DNA of 64,000 nucleotides. Origin: CAMAVH01 sp046297835 (lineage in GTDB: Bacteria; Pseudomonadota; Alphaproteobacteria; SMXQ01). The position numbers and the translations under genes were made by a program. The DNA lies in contig JBKBHI010000013.1 in NCBI GenBank assembly GCA_046297835.1, positions 37,526 to 101,525 on the forward strand, read 5' to 3'. The notes under the pieces are model-generated. The model saw nothing but the letters and a program-made list of their open reading frames with translations, ran no database searches and was not told the DNA's origin. How positions within the stretch are numbered: the first letter of the stretch is position 1; every line of letters starts with the position of its first letter. This document shows positions 54,081 through 62,898 of this stretch, one piece after another.

Positions 54081-54142
54081 CCTGGCAAAACGCGCTCCGG
54101 CGGCGGTTCCGTCCGCAAGCGCCCTTCAGCCAGGGACGATTT

Positions 54143-55147
54143 ATGCAAGTCACCATCAACGGCGAAGCCCGCGCCCTCGCGGCTCCGCAAAGCGTCCAGG
54201 CGCTGCTCGCCGAACTCGGTCTCGACACCCGCAAGGTCGCCGTCGAGCTCAATCTCGAGATCGTGCCGCGCTCGGCCTACGACGCCACCAAGGTCGGCGA
54301 CGGCGACAAGCTTGAGATCGTCCATTTCATCGGCGGCGGCGCGCCCGATGGGGCGAGCCAGGCTGCCCCAGGGGAAGCGGGGGACGGCTTCACCGTCGCC
54401 GGCAAGCGCTACACCTCGCGCCTGCTGGTCGGCACCGGCAAGTACAAGGATTTCGAGGAGACGGCGCGCGCGATCAAGGCGTCGGGCGCGGAGATCGTCA
54501 CCGTCGCGGTGCGCCGCGTCAACGTCAGCGATCCCGGCAAGCCGATGCTGGTCGATTACGTCAGCCCCAAGGACTACACCTACCTGCCCAACACCGCCGG
54601 CTGCTACACGGCGGACGAGGCGGTGCGCACCTTGCGCCTGGCGCGCGAGGCCGGCGGCTGGGATCTGGTGAAGCTCGAAGTGCTGGGCGACCACAAGACG
54701 CTCTATCCGAACATGCCAGAGACCGTGAAAGCCGCCGAGCTGCTCGTCAAAGAGGGCTTCAAGGTCATGGTCTATTGCGCCGACGACCCGATCCAGGCCA
54801 AGCGCCTGGAGGAGATGGGCTGCGTCGCCATCATGCCGCTCGCCGCGCCCATCGGCTCCGGCCTCGGCGTTCAGAATCCGGTCGGCATCCGTCTGATCAT
54901 CGAGCAGGCTAAGGTGCCGGTGCTGGTCGATGCCGGCGTCGGCACCGCGTCGGACGCCGCCATCGCCATGGAGCTCGGCTGCGACGGCGTGCTGATGAAC
55001 ACCGCCATCGCCGAGGCGAAAGACCCGATCAAGATGGCGCGGGCCATGAAGCTCGCCATCGAAGCAGGGCGCTTGTCCTATCTCGCCGGCCGGATGCCGA
55101 AGAAGCTTTACGCCGATCCGTCTTCGCCGCTGGCTGGGCTGATTTGA
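54143..55147 (+). CDS. ThiS-ThiG fusion (sulfur carrier plus thiazole synthase)
   Basis: The 334-residue protein joins a ThiS-like ubiquitin-fold domain (residues 1-66, ending VHFIGGG) to a complete ThiG domain (about 82-334) through the linker APDGASQAAPGEAG. ThiG makes the thiazole of thiamine; its Schiff-base Lys is in VKLEVLGDHKTLYPN. ThiS normally carries sulfur as a C-terminal Gly thiocarboxylate, which is not free in the fusion, so cleavage or another mechanism is needed. No in-frame internal start for a separate ThiG was seen. Confidence 0.93.
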   Translation: MQVTINGEARALAAPQSVQALLAELGLDTRKVAVELNLEIVPRSAYDATKVGDGDKLEIVHFIGGGAPDGASQAAPGEAGDGFTVAGKRYTSRLLVGTGKYKDFEETARAIKASGAEIVTVAVRRVNVSDPGKPMLVDYVSPKDYTYLPNTAGCYTADEAVRTLRLAREAGGWDLVKLEVLGDHKTLYPNMPETVKAAELLVKEGFKVMVYCADDPIQAKRLEEMGCVAIMPLAAPIGSGLGVQNPVGIRLIIEQAKVPVLVDAGVGTASDAAIAMELGCDGVLMNTAIAEAKDPIKMARAMKLAIEAGRLSYLAGRMPKKLYADPSSPLAGLI

Positions 55148-55184
55148 GCGGCCTCACTTAAGAACGAACAAAAGGAATGCAGGG

Positions 55185-55832
55185 ATGAAGGTGCACGGGT
55201 TCTTCCGCTCGTCCGCGAGCTATCGGCTGCGCATCGCGATGGCGCTCAAGAACGTCGCCGCCGAACAGGTGTCGGTGCACATCTCGCGGCCCGGCGGCGG
55301 CGACCAGTTCCAGCCGGCGTTCGGCAAGCTCAATCCGCAATTGCTCGTGCCGGTGGTGGAGGATGGGGGCAACGTCCTGATCCAGTCGCTCGCCATCCTG
55401 GAATATCTCGAGGAGACCCATCCGTCGCCGGCGATCCTGCCGAAAGACCCGGCCGGCCGCGCGCGCGTGCGCGGCCTCGCCATGGTGATCGCCTGCGAGA
55501 TGCATCCGCTCAACAATCTGCGCGTGCTGAATTATCTGACGGGCACGCTGGGCGCGTCGGAAGACGCCAAGCTCGCCTGGTATCGCCATTGGGTGAAGCT
55601 CGGCTTCGACGCGCTGGAACCGATGCTGGCCGCGAGCCCGCATACGGGGACCTATTGCCACGGCGAGACGCCGACCGTCGCCGACATTTGCCTGGTCCCG
55701 CAAGTGTTCAACGCCAAGCGCTTCGAGTGCCCGCTCGGCGATTATCCCACCATCATGCGGATTTATGAGGCGTGCGAGAAACTGCCGGCTTTCGCCGCCG
55801 CGCATCCCTCCCGCCAGCCCGACGCCGCTTAG
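55185..55832 (+). CDS. maiA: maleylacetoacetate isomerase (zeta-class glutathione transferase)
   Basis: The 215-residue protein has the zeta-GST signature FFRSSASYRLRIAM (catalytic Ser in SSAS), the glutathione site LNPQLLVPVVEDGGNVLIQSLAILEYLEE and the C-terminal ADICLVPQVFNAKRF. It isomerises maleylacetoacetate to fumarylacetoacetate in tyrosine breakdown. The other genes of that pathway are not in the window, so a different zeta-GST substrate is possible. Confidence 0.9.
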   Translation: MKVHGFFRSSASYRLRIAMALKNVAAEQVSVHISRPGGGDQFQPAFGKLNPQLLVPVVEDGGNVLIQSLAILEYLEETHPSPAILPKDPAGRARVRGLAMVIACEMHPLNNLRVLNYLTGTLGASEDAKLAWYRHWVKLGFDALEPMLAASPHTGTYCHGETPTVADICLVPQVFNAKRFECPLGDYPTIMRIYEACEKLPAFAAAHPSRQPDAA

Positions 55833-55858
55833 GCGGCGGGCGGCAAGAGCCCGACGCC
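55832..55858. other. hairpin between convergent maiA and the M48 protease gene
   Basis: GGCGGCGGGC and GCCCGACGCC pair with one G-A mismatch around a seven-base loop, starting at the maiA stop codon. There is no T-run on either side, so termination here is uncertain. Confidence 0.35.
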
Positions 55859-55869
55859 GTTAAAGCAGC

Positions 55870-57279
55870 TTATTGGTCGTCGTCCTTGCGGGCGGCGGCT
55901 TGGATGTCCTGCAGGCGGATCCAGCCGGGCGAGCCGCGCGGCAGCATCTTCTCCGCCCTGGCGGCTTGCAGGCGCGCCTCGCGCTTGTTGCCGCGCGCCA
56001 GCGCCGCTTCGGCCGACGACAGCGCGCTCATGCCGAGCTGGTCGTCGCGGCCGTAGGCGATGGCGAGCTGCGACCAGGCGAAAGCGTTGAGCGGCTCGCG
56101 TTGCGTCGCGCGGCGCAGATGGGTGATGGCTTCCTTGTTGAGCGTGGGATCGGCGCGCTCGATCATCGCCTGGGCGAGGCCGACGCGCAAAGTCGCCTCG
56201 TTCGGCATCAGCTCGACGGCTCTGCGATAGGGCGCGATCGCTTCCGCGCCGCGGCCGTTCTCGAACAGCATCTGGCCCTTCAACTCTTGGAAATAGGCGT
56301 TGTTCGGCTCTTCGGCGATCAGTTCGTCGATCATCGGCAAGGCGCGCTTCATGTCCGGCAGGCGGTAATAGGCGATGGCGCGGGCGTAGCGCGCGGCCAC
56401 GCTCTTGTCGTCTTCCTTGTAACGCGACAGCGTGGTCGCCGGAGACAGGATGAAGCCGGTGAACTTGGCGATCATGCGCTTATGCATCTCGATGTTCTCC
56501 GGCGTGTCCGGCGTGTCGGAGAATTTCGAGCGGGCGATCTGAGCGTCCACCGCCTCGATGCGGTCGCGGGTCAGCGGGTGAGTCCGCATATAGGGGTCTT
56601 GCTGGCTCGTGTTCAGCAGCTCCTGGCCGGACAGGATGTGGAAGAACTCGCCCATGCCGCGCGCCGACTGGCCGGTCTCCTCGAGGTAGCGCATGCCGGC
56701 CTGGTCGGCGGAGGATTCCTGCGTGCGGCTGAAAGAGAACAGGCTGCTTTGCGCCGCGCCGATGCCGCCGGTCATCACCGCCATGCCCGCGCCGCCGCCG
56801 CCCGCCACCGCCGCGCCGGCGCCGACGATCATGGCGAGGATGGTGGCGATCGAGGCGTCTTTCAAGCGGTCTTGCAGGCGCGCGAGATGGCCGCCCGAGA
56901 TATGGCCGGTTTCGTGGGCGATCACGCCGATCACCTGGTTCGGCGTCTTGCTGCGCATCAGCAGGCCGGTGTGGAAGAACATGTTCATGCCGCCGGCGAC
57001 GAAGGCGTTGATCGAGGAATCGTTGATCAGGTAGATGTCGACGTCGGCGGCGTTGAGGCCGGCGGCTTCAAAGAGTGGCGAGGCCCAGGCGCGGATGGTA
57101 TTTTCGATCTCGGCGTCGCGGATCAAGCGCGGCGCGGCGGCGGCTTGGGCGGCGCCGGCGGTCAGCGTGATCGCGGGCGCGCCGTCCCAGCGCAGCCCGT
57201 TCCACGTCAGGCCGAGCGGCGTTAAGGCGACCGAACCGGCGACGACACCGGCGCATAGGGATTTGATGATTTTCCGCAC
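55870..57279 (-). CDS. BepA-like M48 metalloprotease with TPR domain (GTG start)
   Basis: The 469-residue protein has a signal sequence (about residues 1-48) and an M48 zinc-protease domain with HExxH as HETGH (in VIGVIAHETGHISGGHLARLQ, about 136-140) and the third ligand Glu in QESSADQAGMRYLEETG. C-terminal TPR-like helices follow (about 295-460). In E. coli BepA degrades or matures stalled outer-membrane proteins such as LptD. GGAGCGGAATGC precedes the GTG. It is divergent from the GGT-like gene. Confidence 0.92.
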   Translation of the reverse strand: MRKIIKSLCAGVVAGSVALTPLGLTWNGLRWDGAPAITLTAGAAQAAAAPRLIRDAEIENTIRAWASPLFEAAGLNAADVDIYLINDSSINAFVAGGMNMFFHTGLLMRSKTPNQVIGVIAHETGHISGGHLARLQDRLKDASIATILAMIVGAGAAVAGGGGAGMAVMTGGIGAAQSSLFSFSRTQESSADQAGMRYLEETGQSARGMGEFFHILSGQELLNTSQQDPYMRTHPLTRDRIEAVDAQIARSKFSDTPDTPENIEMHKRMIAKFTGFILSPATTLSRYKEDDKSVAARYARAIAYYRLPDMKRALPMIDELIAEEPNNAYFQELKGQMLFENGRGAEAIAPYRRAVELMPNEATLRVGLAQAMIERADPTLNKEAITHLRRATQREPLNAFAWSQLAIAYGRDDQLGMSALSSAEAALARGNKREARLQAARAEKMLPRGSPGWIRLQDIQAAARKDDDQ

Positions 57280-57340
57280 GCATTCCGCTCCAAAGCTTCC
57301 CCCCCAAGGTAGGTATGCGGCTCCGCTGCGTCAATCCGCC

Positions 57341-58747
57341 GTGGGGTCTTCGGCCGCCGTCAAAGGCTTGGCTTGCCTTGCAATTGCCGCAATTGGCCTG
57401 GCCGCGTGCAGCGACGCCAGCAGGCCGAAAGAGGGCGAATTGGGCTTCGTCCCCGGTTTCATCGGCGGCGTGGCGGCGGACGAGCCGCGCGCCGCCCTGG
57501 TCGGCCGCGACGTCCTCTCGGCTGGCGGAAACGCGATGGACGCGGCGGTCGCGGTCTATTTCACCATGGCGGTGACGCGTCCGTCGGTCGCCGGTCTGGG
57601 CGCGTCGGGCCAATGCGTCTTGTTCAACGAGAAGGCCAAGCGGGTCGAGGCGCTGGACTTCGCCGCGCCGCAGGGCGTGCCCGGCGGGCCGCGGGGCATG
57701 TACGCGTTGCACGCCAAATACGGCCGTTTGCGCTGGGAGCAGATGGTGACGCCGGCGGAGAATCTGGCGCGTTTCGGCTTCCTCGCCTCGCGCGGATTCG
57801 TCCGCGACCTGGCGGCGGCGAGCGCCGTCCTGGCCGATAATCCGGCGCTCGCGCGGCTCTATGCCGGCCCCGGCGGGCGGATGCCGGCCGAAGGCGACCG
57901 CATGACCCAGCTCGATCTCGCCGCCACGCTCGGCCTGCTGCGCCGCGCGCCCGGCGAGTTCTACAGCGGCGCGTTCCTGCAATCCTACGTCGCCGCCGCG
58001 CAGGCGGCCGGCATCGCCTTGACCCCCGAGGCGATGCGGGGCTATGCGCCGCAGTTCCGCGAAACGCTTCAGGTCAGGCATGACCTGCTGATCCATCATT
58101 TCGCGCCGACGCCGGGCGGCGCGGTCGCTTCGCGCATGTGGCAGGCGCTTGCCGTCGACGGACAATATCGCGCGGCGGCGCCCGCCGCGCGGCCGGCGCT
58201 TCTCGCCGAAACGCAAGCCAAGGCGGTCGCGGCTGCGACGCTGGGCCTGAACGAGATGCCGCTCAGCGCGCCGCAAGCGGGCGCGAGCTTCGTCATCGCC
58301 GACCAGGACAGCAACACTGTCGCCTGCGCCTACAGCATGGGCCGGGCGTTCGGCAGCGGCAAGGTGGCGGGCGACAGCGGCATCGTCCTTCCGGCGCCGA
58401 TCGCGGGCGGCGAAGCGCTCGCCGTCGCGCCGATGCTGAGCATCAACCCGCGGGTCAACAAGATGTTCTTCGCCGCCGCGAGCGCGGGCGGCGCGCCCGC
58501 GCCGGCCGCCGAAATTTTGGTGGCGCTTGGCGCGATGGTCGAGGCCAAGCCTTTGGCGGACGCTCTGGCTGCGCCGCGCAGCCATTGGATTTCATCCGGC
58601 CGCGTCGCCGTCGAACCGCAGATTCCGCTGGCCACGGTCAACGCTTTCCATTGCCCGGAAGGCTTGATCTCGCCGGGCGCGGAAAAGCCGGAGGCCGTGT
58701 GCGGCATCGAGGCCGATCGGCGCGGTTTCGGCCTGGCGACGCGCTGA
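57341..58747 (+). CDS. gamma-glutamyltransferase-family lipoprotein lacking the catalytic threonine (GTG start)
   Basis: The 468-residue protein has a lipoprotein signal (VGSSAAVKGLACLAIAAIGLAAC) and the GGT fold: DVLSAGGNAMDAAVAVYFTMAVTRPSVAGLGASGQCVLF and PAENLARFGFLASRGF. At the autocleavage site, where active enzymes have TTHxSVxD, this protein has GASFVIADQDSN (G314, A315, S316, F317). It should therefore not self-process or act as a normal GGT. No better start than GTG 57341 was found. It lies 61 bases from the divergent protease gene. Confidence 0.82.
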   Translation: MGSSAAVKGLACLAIAAIGLAACSDASRPKEGELGFVPGFIGGVAADEPRAALVGRDVLSAGGNAMDAAVAVYFTMAVTRPSVAGLGASGQCVLFNEKAKRVEALDFAAPQGVPGGPRGMYALHAKYGRLRWEQMVTPAENLARFGFLASRGFVRDLAAASAVLADNPALARLYAGPGGRMPAEGDRMTQLDLAATLGLLRRAPGEFYSGAFLQSYVAAAQAAGIALTPEAMRGYAPQFRETLQVRHDLLIHHFAPTPGGAVASRMWQALAVDGQYRAAAPAARPALLAETQAKAVAAATLGLNEMPLSAPQAGASFVIADQDSNTVACAYSMGRAFGSGKVAGDSGIVLPAPIAGGEALAVAPMLSINPRVNKMFFAAASAGGAPAPAAEILVALGAMVEAKPLADALAAPRSHWISSGRVAVEPQIPLATVNAFHCPEGLISPGAEKPEAVCGIEADRRGFGLATR

Positions 58748-58769
58748 TGCCCGCATTCAAGCGCGCTTC

Positions 58770-59924
58770 ATGCTGAAAGCCTCGGCGCGCGGCCGCATCT
58801 CGCCCTTCATCGTGATGGAGGTGATGCGCGCCGCCCACGCGCGCGCGGCGGCGGGCGGCGACGTTATCCATCTCGAAGTCGGCCAGCCGTCGACCGGCGC
58901 GCCGCGCGCCGTGATCGCTGCGGCGCAAGCGGCGCTGGTGGAGGACAAACTCGGTTATACCGAAGCGCTCGGTTTGCCGCGCTTGCGCGCGCGGATCGCG
59001 CTGCATTACGGCGAGACCTACGGCGTCGAGGTCGATCCGGCGCGCGTCGTCGTCACCACCGGCTCGTCGGGCGCGTTCCTGCTGGCGTTTCTCGCCGCGT
59101 TCGACGCGGGCGACCGGGTGGCGCTCGCCGAGCCCGGCTATCCGGCTTATCGGAACATCCTGCGCGCGGTCGATGTCGCGCCGGCCGCGTTGCCGGCGAC
59201 CTTGGCGGACGCCTTCCAGCCGACGCCCGCCTTGTTGGCGGCGGCGCATGCGCGCGATCCGCTGGCCGGCCTGATCGCCGCGTCGCCGGCCAATCCGACC
59301 GGCAGCATGATGACGCCGGCGGCGCTGGCGGCGGTCGCCGCCTGGTGCCGCGAGAACGGCGTGCGCTTCGTCTCCGACGAGATCTATCACGGCATCGTTT
59401 ATGGCGCGCCAGCGGAGACGGCTCTCGCGTTCGATCCCGAGGCCATCGTCATCAACAGCTTCTCGAAATACTTCTCGATGACCGGCTGGCGTCTCGGCTG
59501 GATGATCGTGCCGCCGGATTTGACGCGCGCCGTCGAATGCCTGGCGCAAAACCTGTTCATCTCGCCGCCCACCCTGGCGCAGATCGCCGCCGTCGCGGCG
59601 TTCGACAGCCATGAGGAATTGCGGGCCAACGTGGCGCGCTACGCACGCAACCGCACCGTTCTGATGGACGGGCTGGCCGCCGCCGGGCTGGATCGTCTCG
59701 CGCCGGCGGACGGGGCCTTCTATCTCTATGCCGATGTCAGCGGGGTCGCCGCCAGCAGCACGCAATTCTGCGCGCGGATGCTGGCCGAAACGGGGATCGC
59801 CGCGACGCCGGGCGTGGATTTCGACGAGGCGCGCGGCGAGAGCTACGCGCGCTTCTCCTTCGCCGGCAGCGAAGCCGACATGCGCGAAGCCGCGCGCCGG
59901 CTGAAAGCCTGGCTCAAGCCATAG
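58770..59924 (+). CDS. class I/II pyridoxal-phosphate aminotransferase
   Basis: The 384-residue fold-type I enzyme has the PLP Lys in NSFSKYFSMTGWRLGW (about residue 233), the phosphate-binding TTGSSGAFLLAF, ASPANPTGSMM, VSDEIYHGIVY and the C-terminal Arg region SYARFSFAGSEADMREAARRL. It resembles aspartate/aromatic-type aminotransferases; the substrate is not defined. It follows the GGT-like gene by 22 bases and is probably co-transcribed. A strong terminator follows. Confidence 0.9.
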   Translation: MLKASARGRISPFIVMEVMRAAHARAAAGGDVIHLEVGQPSTGAPRAVIAAAQAALVEDKLGYTEALGLPRLRARIALHYGETYGVEVDPARVVVTTGSSGAFLLAFLAAFDAGDRVALAEPGYPAYRNILRAVDVAPAALPATLADAFQPTPALLAAAHARDPLAGLIAASPANPTGSMMTPAALAAVAAWCRENGVRFVSDEIYHGIVYGAPAETALAFDPEAIVINSFSKYFSMTGWRLGWMIVPPDLTRAVECLAQNLFISPPTLAQIAAVAAFDSHEELRANVARYARNRTVLMDGLAAAGLDRLAPADGAFYLYADVSGVAASSTQFCARMLAETGIAATPGVDFDEARGESYARFSFAGSEADMREAARRLKAWLKP

Positions 59925-59940
59925 CGTCGGCCCTTGAAGA

Positions 59941-59980
59941 AAAAAGCCGCGCATCTCGCGATGCGCGGCTTTTTATTTTT
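59941..59980. terminator. bidirectional terminator between the aminotransferase and rne
   Basis: AAAAAGCCGCGCATC, loop TCGC, GATGCGCGGCTTTTT form a perfect 15-pair stem followed by ATTTTT on the plus strand, with an A-run giving a T-run on the minus strand. It sits between two convergent stop codons. Confidence 0.95.
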
Positions 59981-59994
59981 GAAGGGGCGGCAGG

Positions 59995-62898
59995 CTATTC
60001 CGTCAGCCGCTGCCACCAGCCCTTGCGCTTCGGCGCGTTGGGATCTTCCGCAGGCTCCGGCGTCGCGGCGGGAACGGCCGCGACGGGCTCGGGCTGTGGC
60101 GCGGGGGCGGCGTAAGCCATCGGCGCGATCTGCGCGACCGGATCGGCGGCCGGCGGTTCTGCCGCAGTCTCGGCGGAGCGCCAAGCGGGCTGCGCGTCCG
60201 AGCGCGAGTCGGTTTCAGAGCCGGCGGCTAGATCGTCGCCGCCATTCTCTTCGCGCGGCGCGCGTTCGCCATTCGGAGCATCGTTCGGCGCGCCATCGCG
60301 GCGGCGGCGGCGTCCGCCGCGCTTGCCGCGCCGGCGGCGCTTGCGATCGCCGTTTTCGCCGTTGTCGCCGCCATTGTCGTTGGAGACATCGTCGCTGCCG
60401 TCGCTCTCACCGGCGTCGCCGGCATTCGAGGCCGGATCGCCGCTTTCTTCGCCAGCGAAAGCCGCTTGCTCGCCTTCGGCTCCCTCGTCGCCGCGCGGGG
60501 CGCGGGCAGGGCGGTCCTCGCGTTCGTCGCCGCGCCGACGACGACGGCGGCGGCGTTTGCCGCGGCGTTCGCCGCCATCTTCGCCGCGTTCCTCGGCATC
60601 CTCGCCGGCTTCGCGGCCGGTCTCGCGCGTTTCGGGCGCGGCCTCGGCGTCTTCCTCCTCGATCTCCTCGTCGATCAGATCGTCTTCGGGATCGGGCACG
60701 ACCGGCTCGACGGTGCGGACCGGCGGCGGGTTGGTCTGGGCCTTGAGGCGGTCGATCTTGAAGTCGGGCGGGATCAGGCTGTCGTCGGTGCCGACGAAGA
60801 TGCGGAAGTCGTAGCGCGCTTCGAGCGAAGCGATGACCGAGCGCTTGTGGTTCATCAGGTAGATGGCCACGGCGGTCGGCACGCTCAGCTTCACTTCGCT
60901 GGCGCGGCGGCGGATGCCTTCTTCTTCCAGGCCGCGGATCACGTGAAGCGCCGCCGATTCGGTCGAGCGGATGACGCCGGTGCCGGCGCAATGCTTGCAG
61001 ATTTCGGTCGAGGCTTCGAGGAAGCTCGGGCGCAGGCGCTGGCGCGACAGCTCCAACAGGCCGAAGGCGCTGATCTTGCCGATCTGGATGCGCGCGCGGT
61101 CGATCCGCATCGCTTCCTTCAGGCGCTTCTCGACCGTGTGCTGGTTGCGCGACTCCTCCATGTCGATGAAGTCGATCACGATCAAGCCGGCGAGGTCGCG
61201 CAGGCGGAGCTGGCGGGCGATTTCCTCGGCCGCCTCCAGGTTGGTCTTGTAGGCCGTCTCTTCGATATTGCGCTCGCGCGTGGCGCGGCCCGAGTTGACG
61301 TCGATCGAGACCAGGGCTTCCGTCGGATTGATGACGATGTAGCCGCCGGACTTCAGCGTGACGACAGGATTGTGCATCGCGTCGAGCTGCGTCTCGATCT
61401 GGTAGCGGTGGAACAGCGGGATTTCCGGGTCGCGATACTGCTGCACCTTGCGCGCGTGGCTCGGCATCAGCATCCGCATGAATTCCTTGGAGACGCGGTA
61501 GCCCTCGTCGCCCTCGACGAGAACCTCGTCGATGTCCTTGCTGTAATGGTCGCGGATCGAGCGCTTGATCAGCGAGGCTTCCTCGTAGACCGGCGCGGGT
61601 GCGATGGACTTCAGCGTCAGCTCGCGCACTTCGTCCCATTGGCGGACGAGATAGTCGTAGTCGCGGCGCAGTTCGGCCTTGCTGCGCTCCACCGCGGCGG
61701 TGCGCAGGATGACCGCCATGCCTTCGGGAATCTCCAACTCGTCGAGATGGGCCTTGAGGCGCTTGCGGTCGGCGGGGTTGCTGATCTTGCGGGAGATGCC
61801 GCCGCCGCGCGCGGTGTTGGGCATCAGCACGCAATAGCGGCCGGCGAGCGACAGATAGGTGGTCAGCGCCGCGCCTTTGTTGCCGCGCTCTTCCTTGACG
61901 ACCTGGACCAGCAGGATCTGCCGGCGCTTGATGACGTCCTGAATCTTGTAGTGGTGGCGGCTGCGGCTGCGGCCGCGGCGACGTTCGGCGGCGGCGCTCT
62001 CCACCTCGGCCTCGACCTCGTCGGCGCCGCCGACGACTTCGACCGGCTTGGGCGCGCCGTCGCCGACTTCGGCAATATCGGCTTCGGCGATGTCGTCGCC
62101 GTCTTGATGATCGCCGTGCTGGTCGTCCTCGGAGGCGTCCCCGTTCAGCAACTGGCCGTCGGCGATCTCGGCGCTGGCGACGACGTCGCCCTCGCCCGGC
62201 GGATTGTCGAGCGCCATGCTGGCGGGGCGGTCTTCCGCTTGCGTCGCGCTGTCGTCGCTCGCGGGCGCGGCTTCGGGGGCCGGCGCGGGCGGCAGATCTT
62301 CGGCGAGGGGCGCATCTGTCGCCGCCGGCTGCGCGGTCTCGACCGCGTAAGCGGAGGGCTGCTCGCTCGGCTCCTGCGCGTGACCGTCATGCGCGTGATC
62401 GTCGTGCGCGTGGTTCTCATGCGCGCCGTCCCGCTCCGCAGCGTGCGCATGATCGTGGCTATGCTCTTGGCCGTCATGCTCATGGGCATGATCGTGGCCG
62501 TGATCCTCGGCGAAGCCGTGATCGTGATCCGGCTGCTCGGCTTCGCGCGTGATCGGCTCGTCGTCCGGCTCGGGGCCGAAATCGGCGTCGTCGCCGCCGC
62601 CGAAGCCGCCGGAGCGGCGCTGCTCTTCGAGCAGGGCGGCGCGGTCGGCTGCCGGGATTTGATAATAGTCGGGATGGATTTCGCTGAACGGCAGGAAGCC
62701 GTGGCGATTGCCGCCGAAATCGACGAAGGCGGCTTGCAGCGAAGGCTCCACCCGCGTGACTTTCGCGAGGTAGATATTGCCCTTGAGCTGCTTCTTGGTC
62801 GAACTTTCGAAATCGAATTCGTCGAGACGGGTGCCGTTCGCGATGACCACCCGAGTTTCCTCGAGGTGGGTCGCATCGATCAGCATGCGCTTAACCAT
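59995..62898 (-). CDS. rne: ribonuclease E with a long, histidine-rich insertion in the S1 domain
   Basis: The 967-residue endonuclease starts mRNA decay and rRNA/tRNA processing. The split S1 domain (residues 1-90 and about 320-350: VQVVKEERGNKGAALTTYLSLAGR), the DNase I-like site with VSIDVNSGRATR and LIVIDFIDMEESRNQ, and the zinc-link CKHCAGTG are all present. The C-terminal third is disordered, with an Arg-rich block (RRGKRRRRRRRRGD) for RNA binding. Between the S1 halves lies an acidic insert of about 220 residues with 17 His in residues 124-173. It is divergent from the amidase gene. Confidence 0.96.
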   Translation of the reverse strand: MVKRMLIDATHLEETRVVIANGTRLDEFDFESSTKKQLKGNIYLAKVTRVEPSLQAAFVDFGGNRHGFLPFSEIHPDYYQIPAADRAALLEEQRRSGGFGGGDDADFGPEPDDEPITREAEQPDHDHGFAEDHGHDHAHEHDGQEHSHDHAHAAERDGAHENHAHDDHAHDGHAQEPSEQPSAYAVETAQPAATDAPLAEDLPPAPAPEAAPASDDSATQAEDRPASMALDNPPGEGDVVASAEIADGQLLNGDASEDDQHGDHQDGDDIAEADIAEVGDGAPKPVEVVGGADEVEAEVESAAAERRRGRSRSRHHYKIQDVIKRRQILLVQVVKEERGNKGAALTTYLSLAGRYCVLMPNTARGGGISRKISNPADRKRLKAHLDELEIPEGMAVILRTAAVERSKAELRRDYDYLVRQWDEVRELTLKSIAPAPVYEEASLIKRSIRDHYSKDIDEVLVEGDEGYRVSKEFMRMLMPSHARKVQQYRDPEIPLFHRYQIETQLDAMHNPVVTLKSGGYIVINPTEALVSIDVNSGRATRERNIEETAYKTNLEAAEEIARQLRLRDLAGLIVIDFIDMEESRNQHTVEKRLKEAMRIDRARIQIGKISAFGLLELSRQRLRPSFLEASTEICKHCAGTGVIRSTESAALHVIRGLEEEGIRRRASEVKLSVPTAVAIYLMNHKRSVIASLEARYDFRIFVGTDDSLIPPDFKIDRLKAQTNPPPVRTVEPVVPDPEDDLIDEEIEEEDAEAAPETRETGREAGEDAEERGEDGGERRGKRRRRRRRRGDEREDRPARAPRGDEGAEGEQAAFAGEESGDPASNAGDAGESDGSDDVSNDNGGDNGENGDRKRRRRGKRGGRRRRRDGAPNDAPNGERAPREENGGDDLAAGSETDSRSDAQPAWRSAETAAEPPAADPVAQIAPMAYAAPAPQPEPVAAVPAATPEPAEDPNAPKRKGWWQRLTE
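62380..62529 (-). other. histidine-rich segment within RNase E
   Basis: Residues 124-173 of RNase E carry 17 histidines alternating with Asp, Ala and Glu (units such as DHAHEHD and HSHDHAH). The composition resembles metal-buffering loops of zinc or nickel proteins. It lies in the insertion that splits the S1 domain. Confidence 0.85.

Noticed and set aside
53954..54142. TPP riboswitch upstream of the ThiS-ThiG gene (GATAATCCTGGC resembles part of the THI box)
   Set aside because: No CTGAGA element and no paired partner were found. The same bases form a good -10 box, leaving a leader of only about 56 bases.
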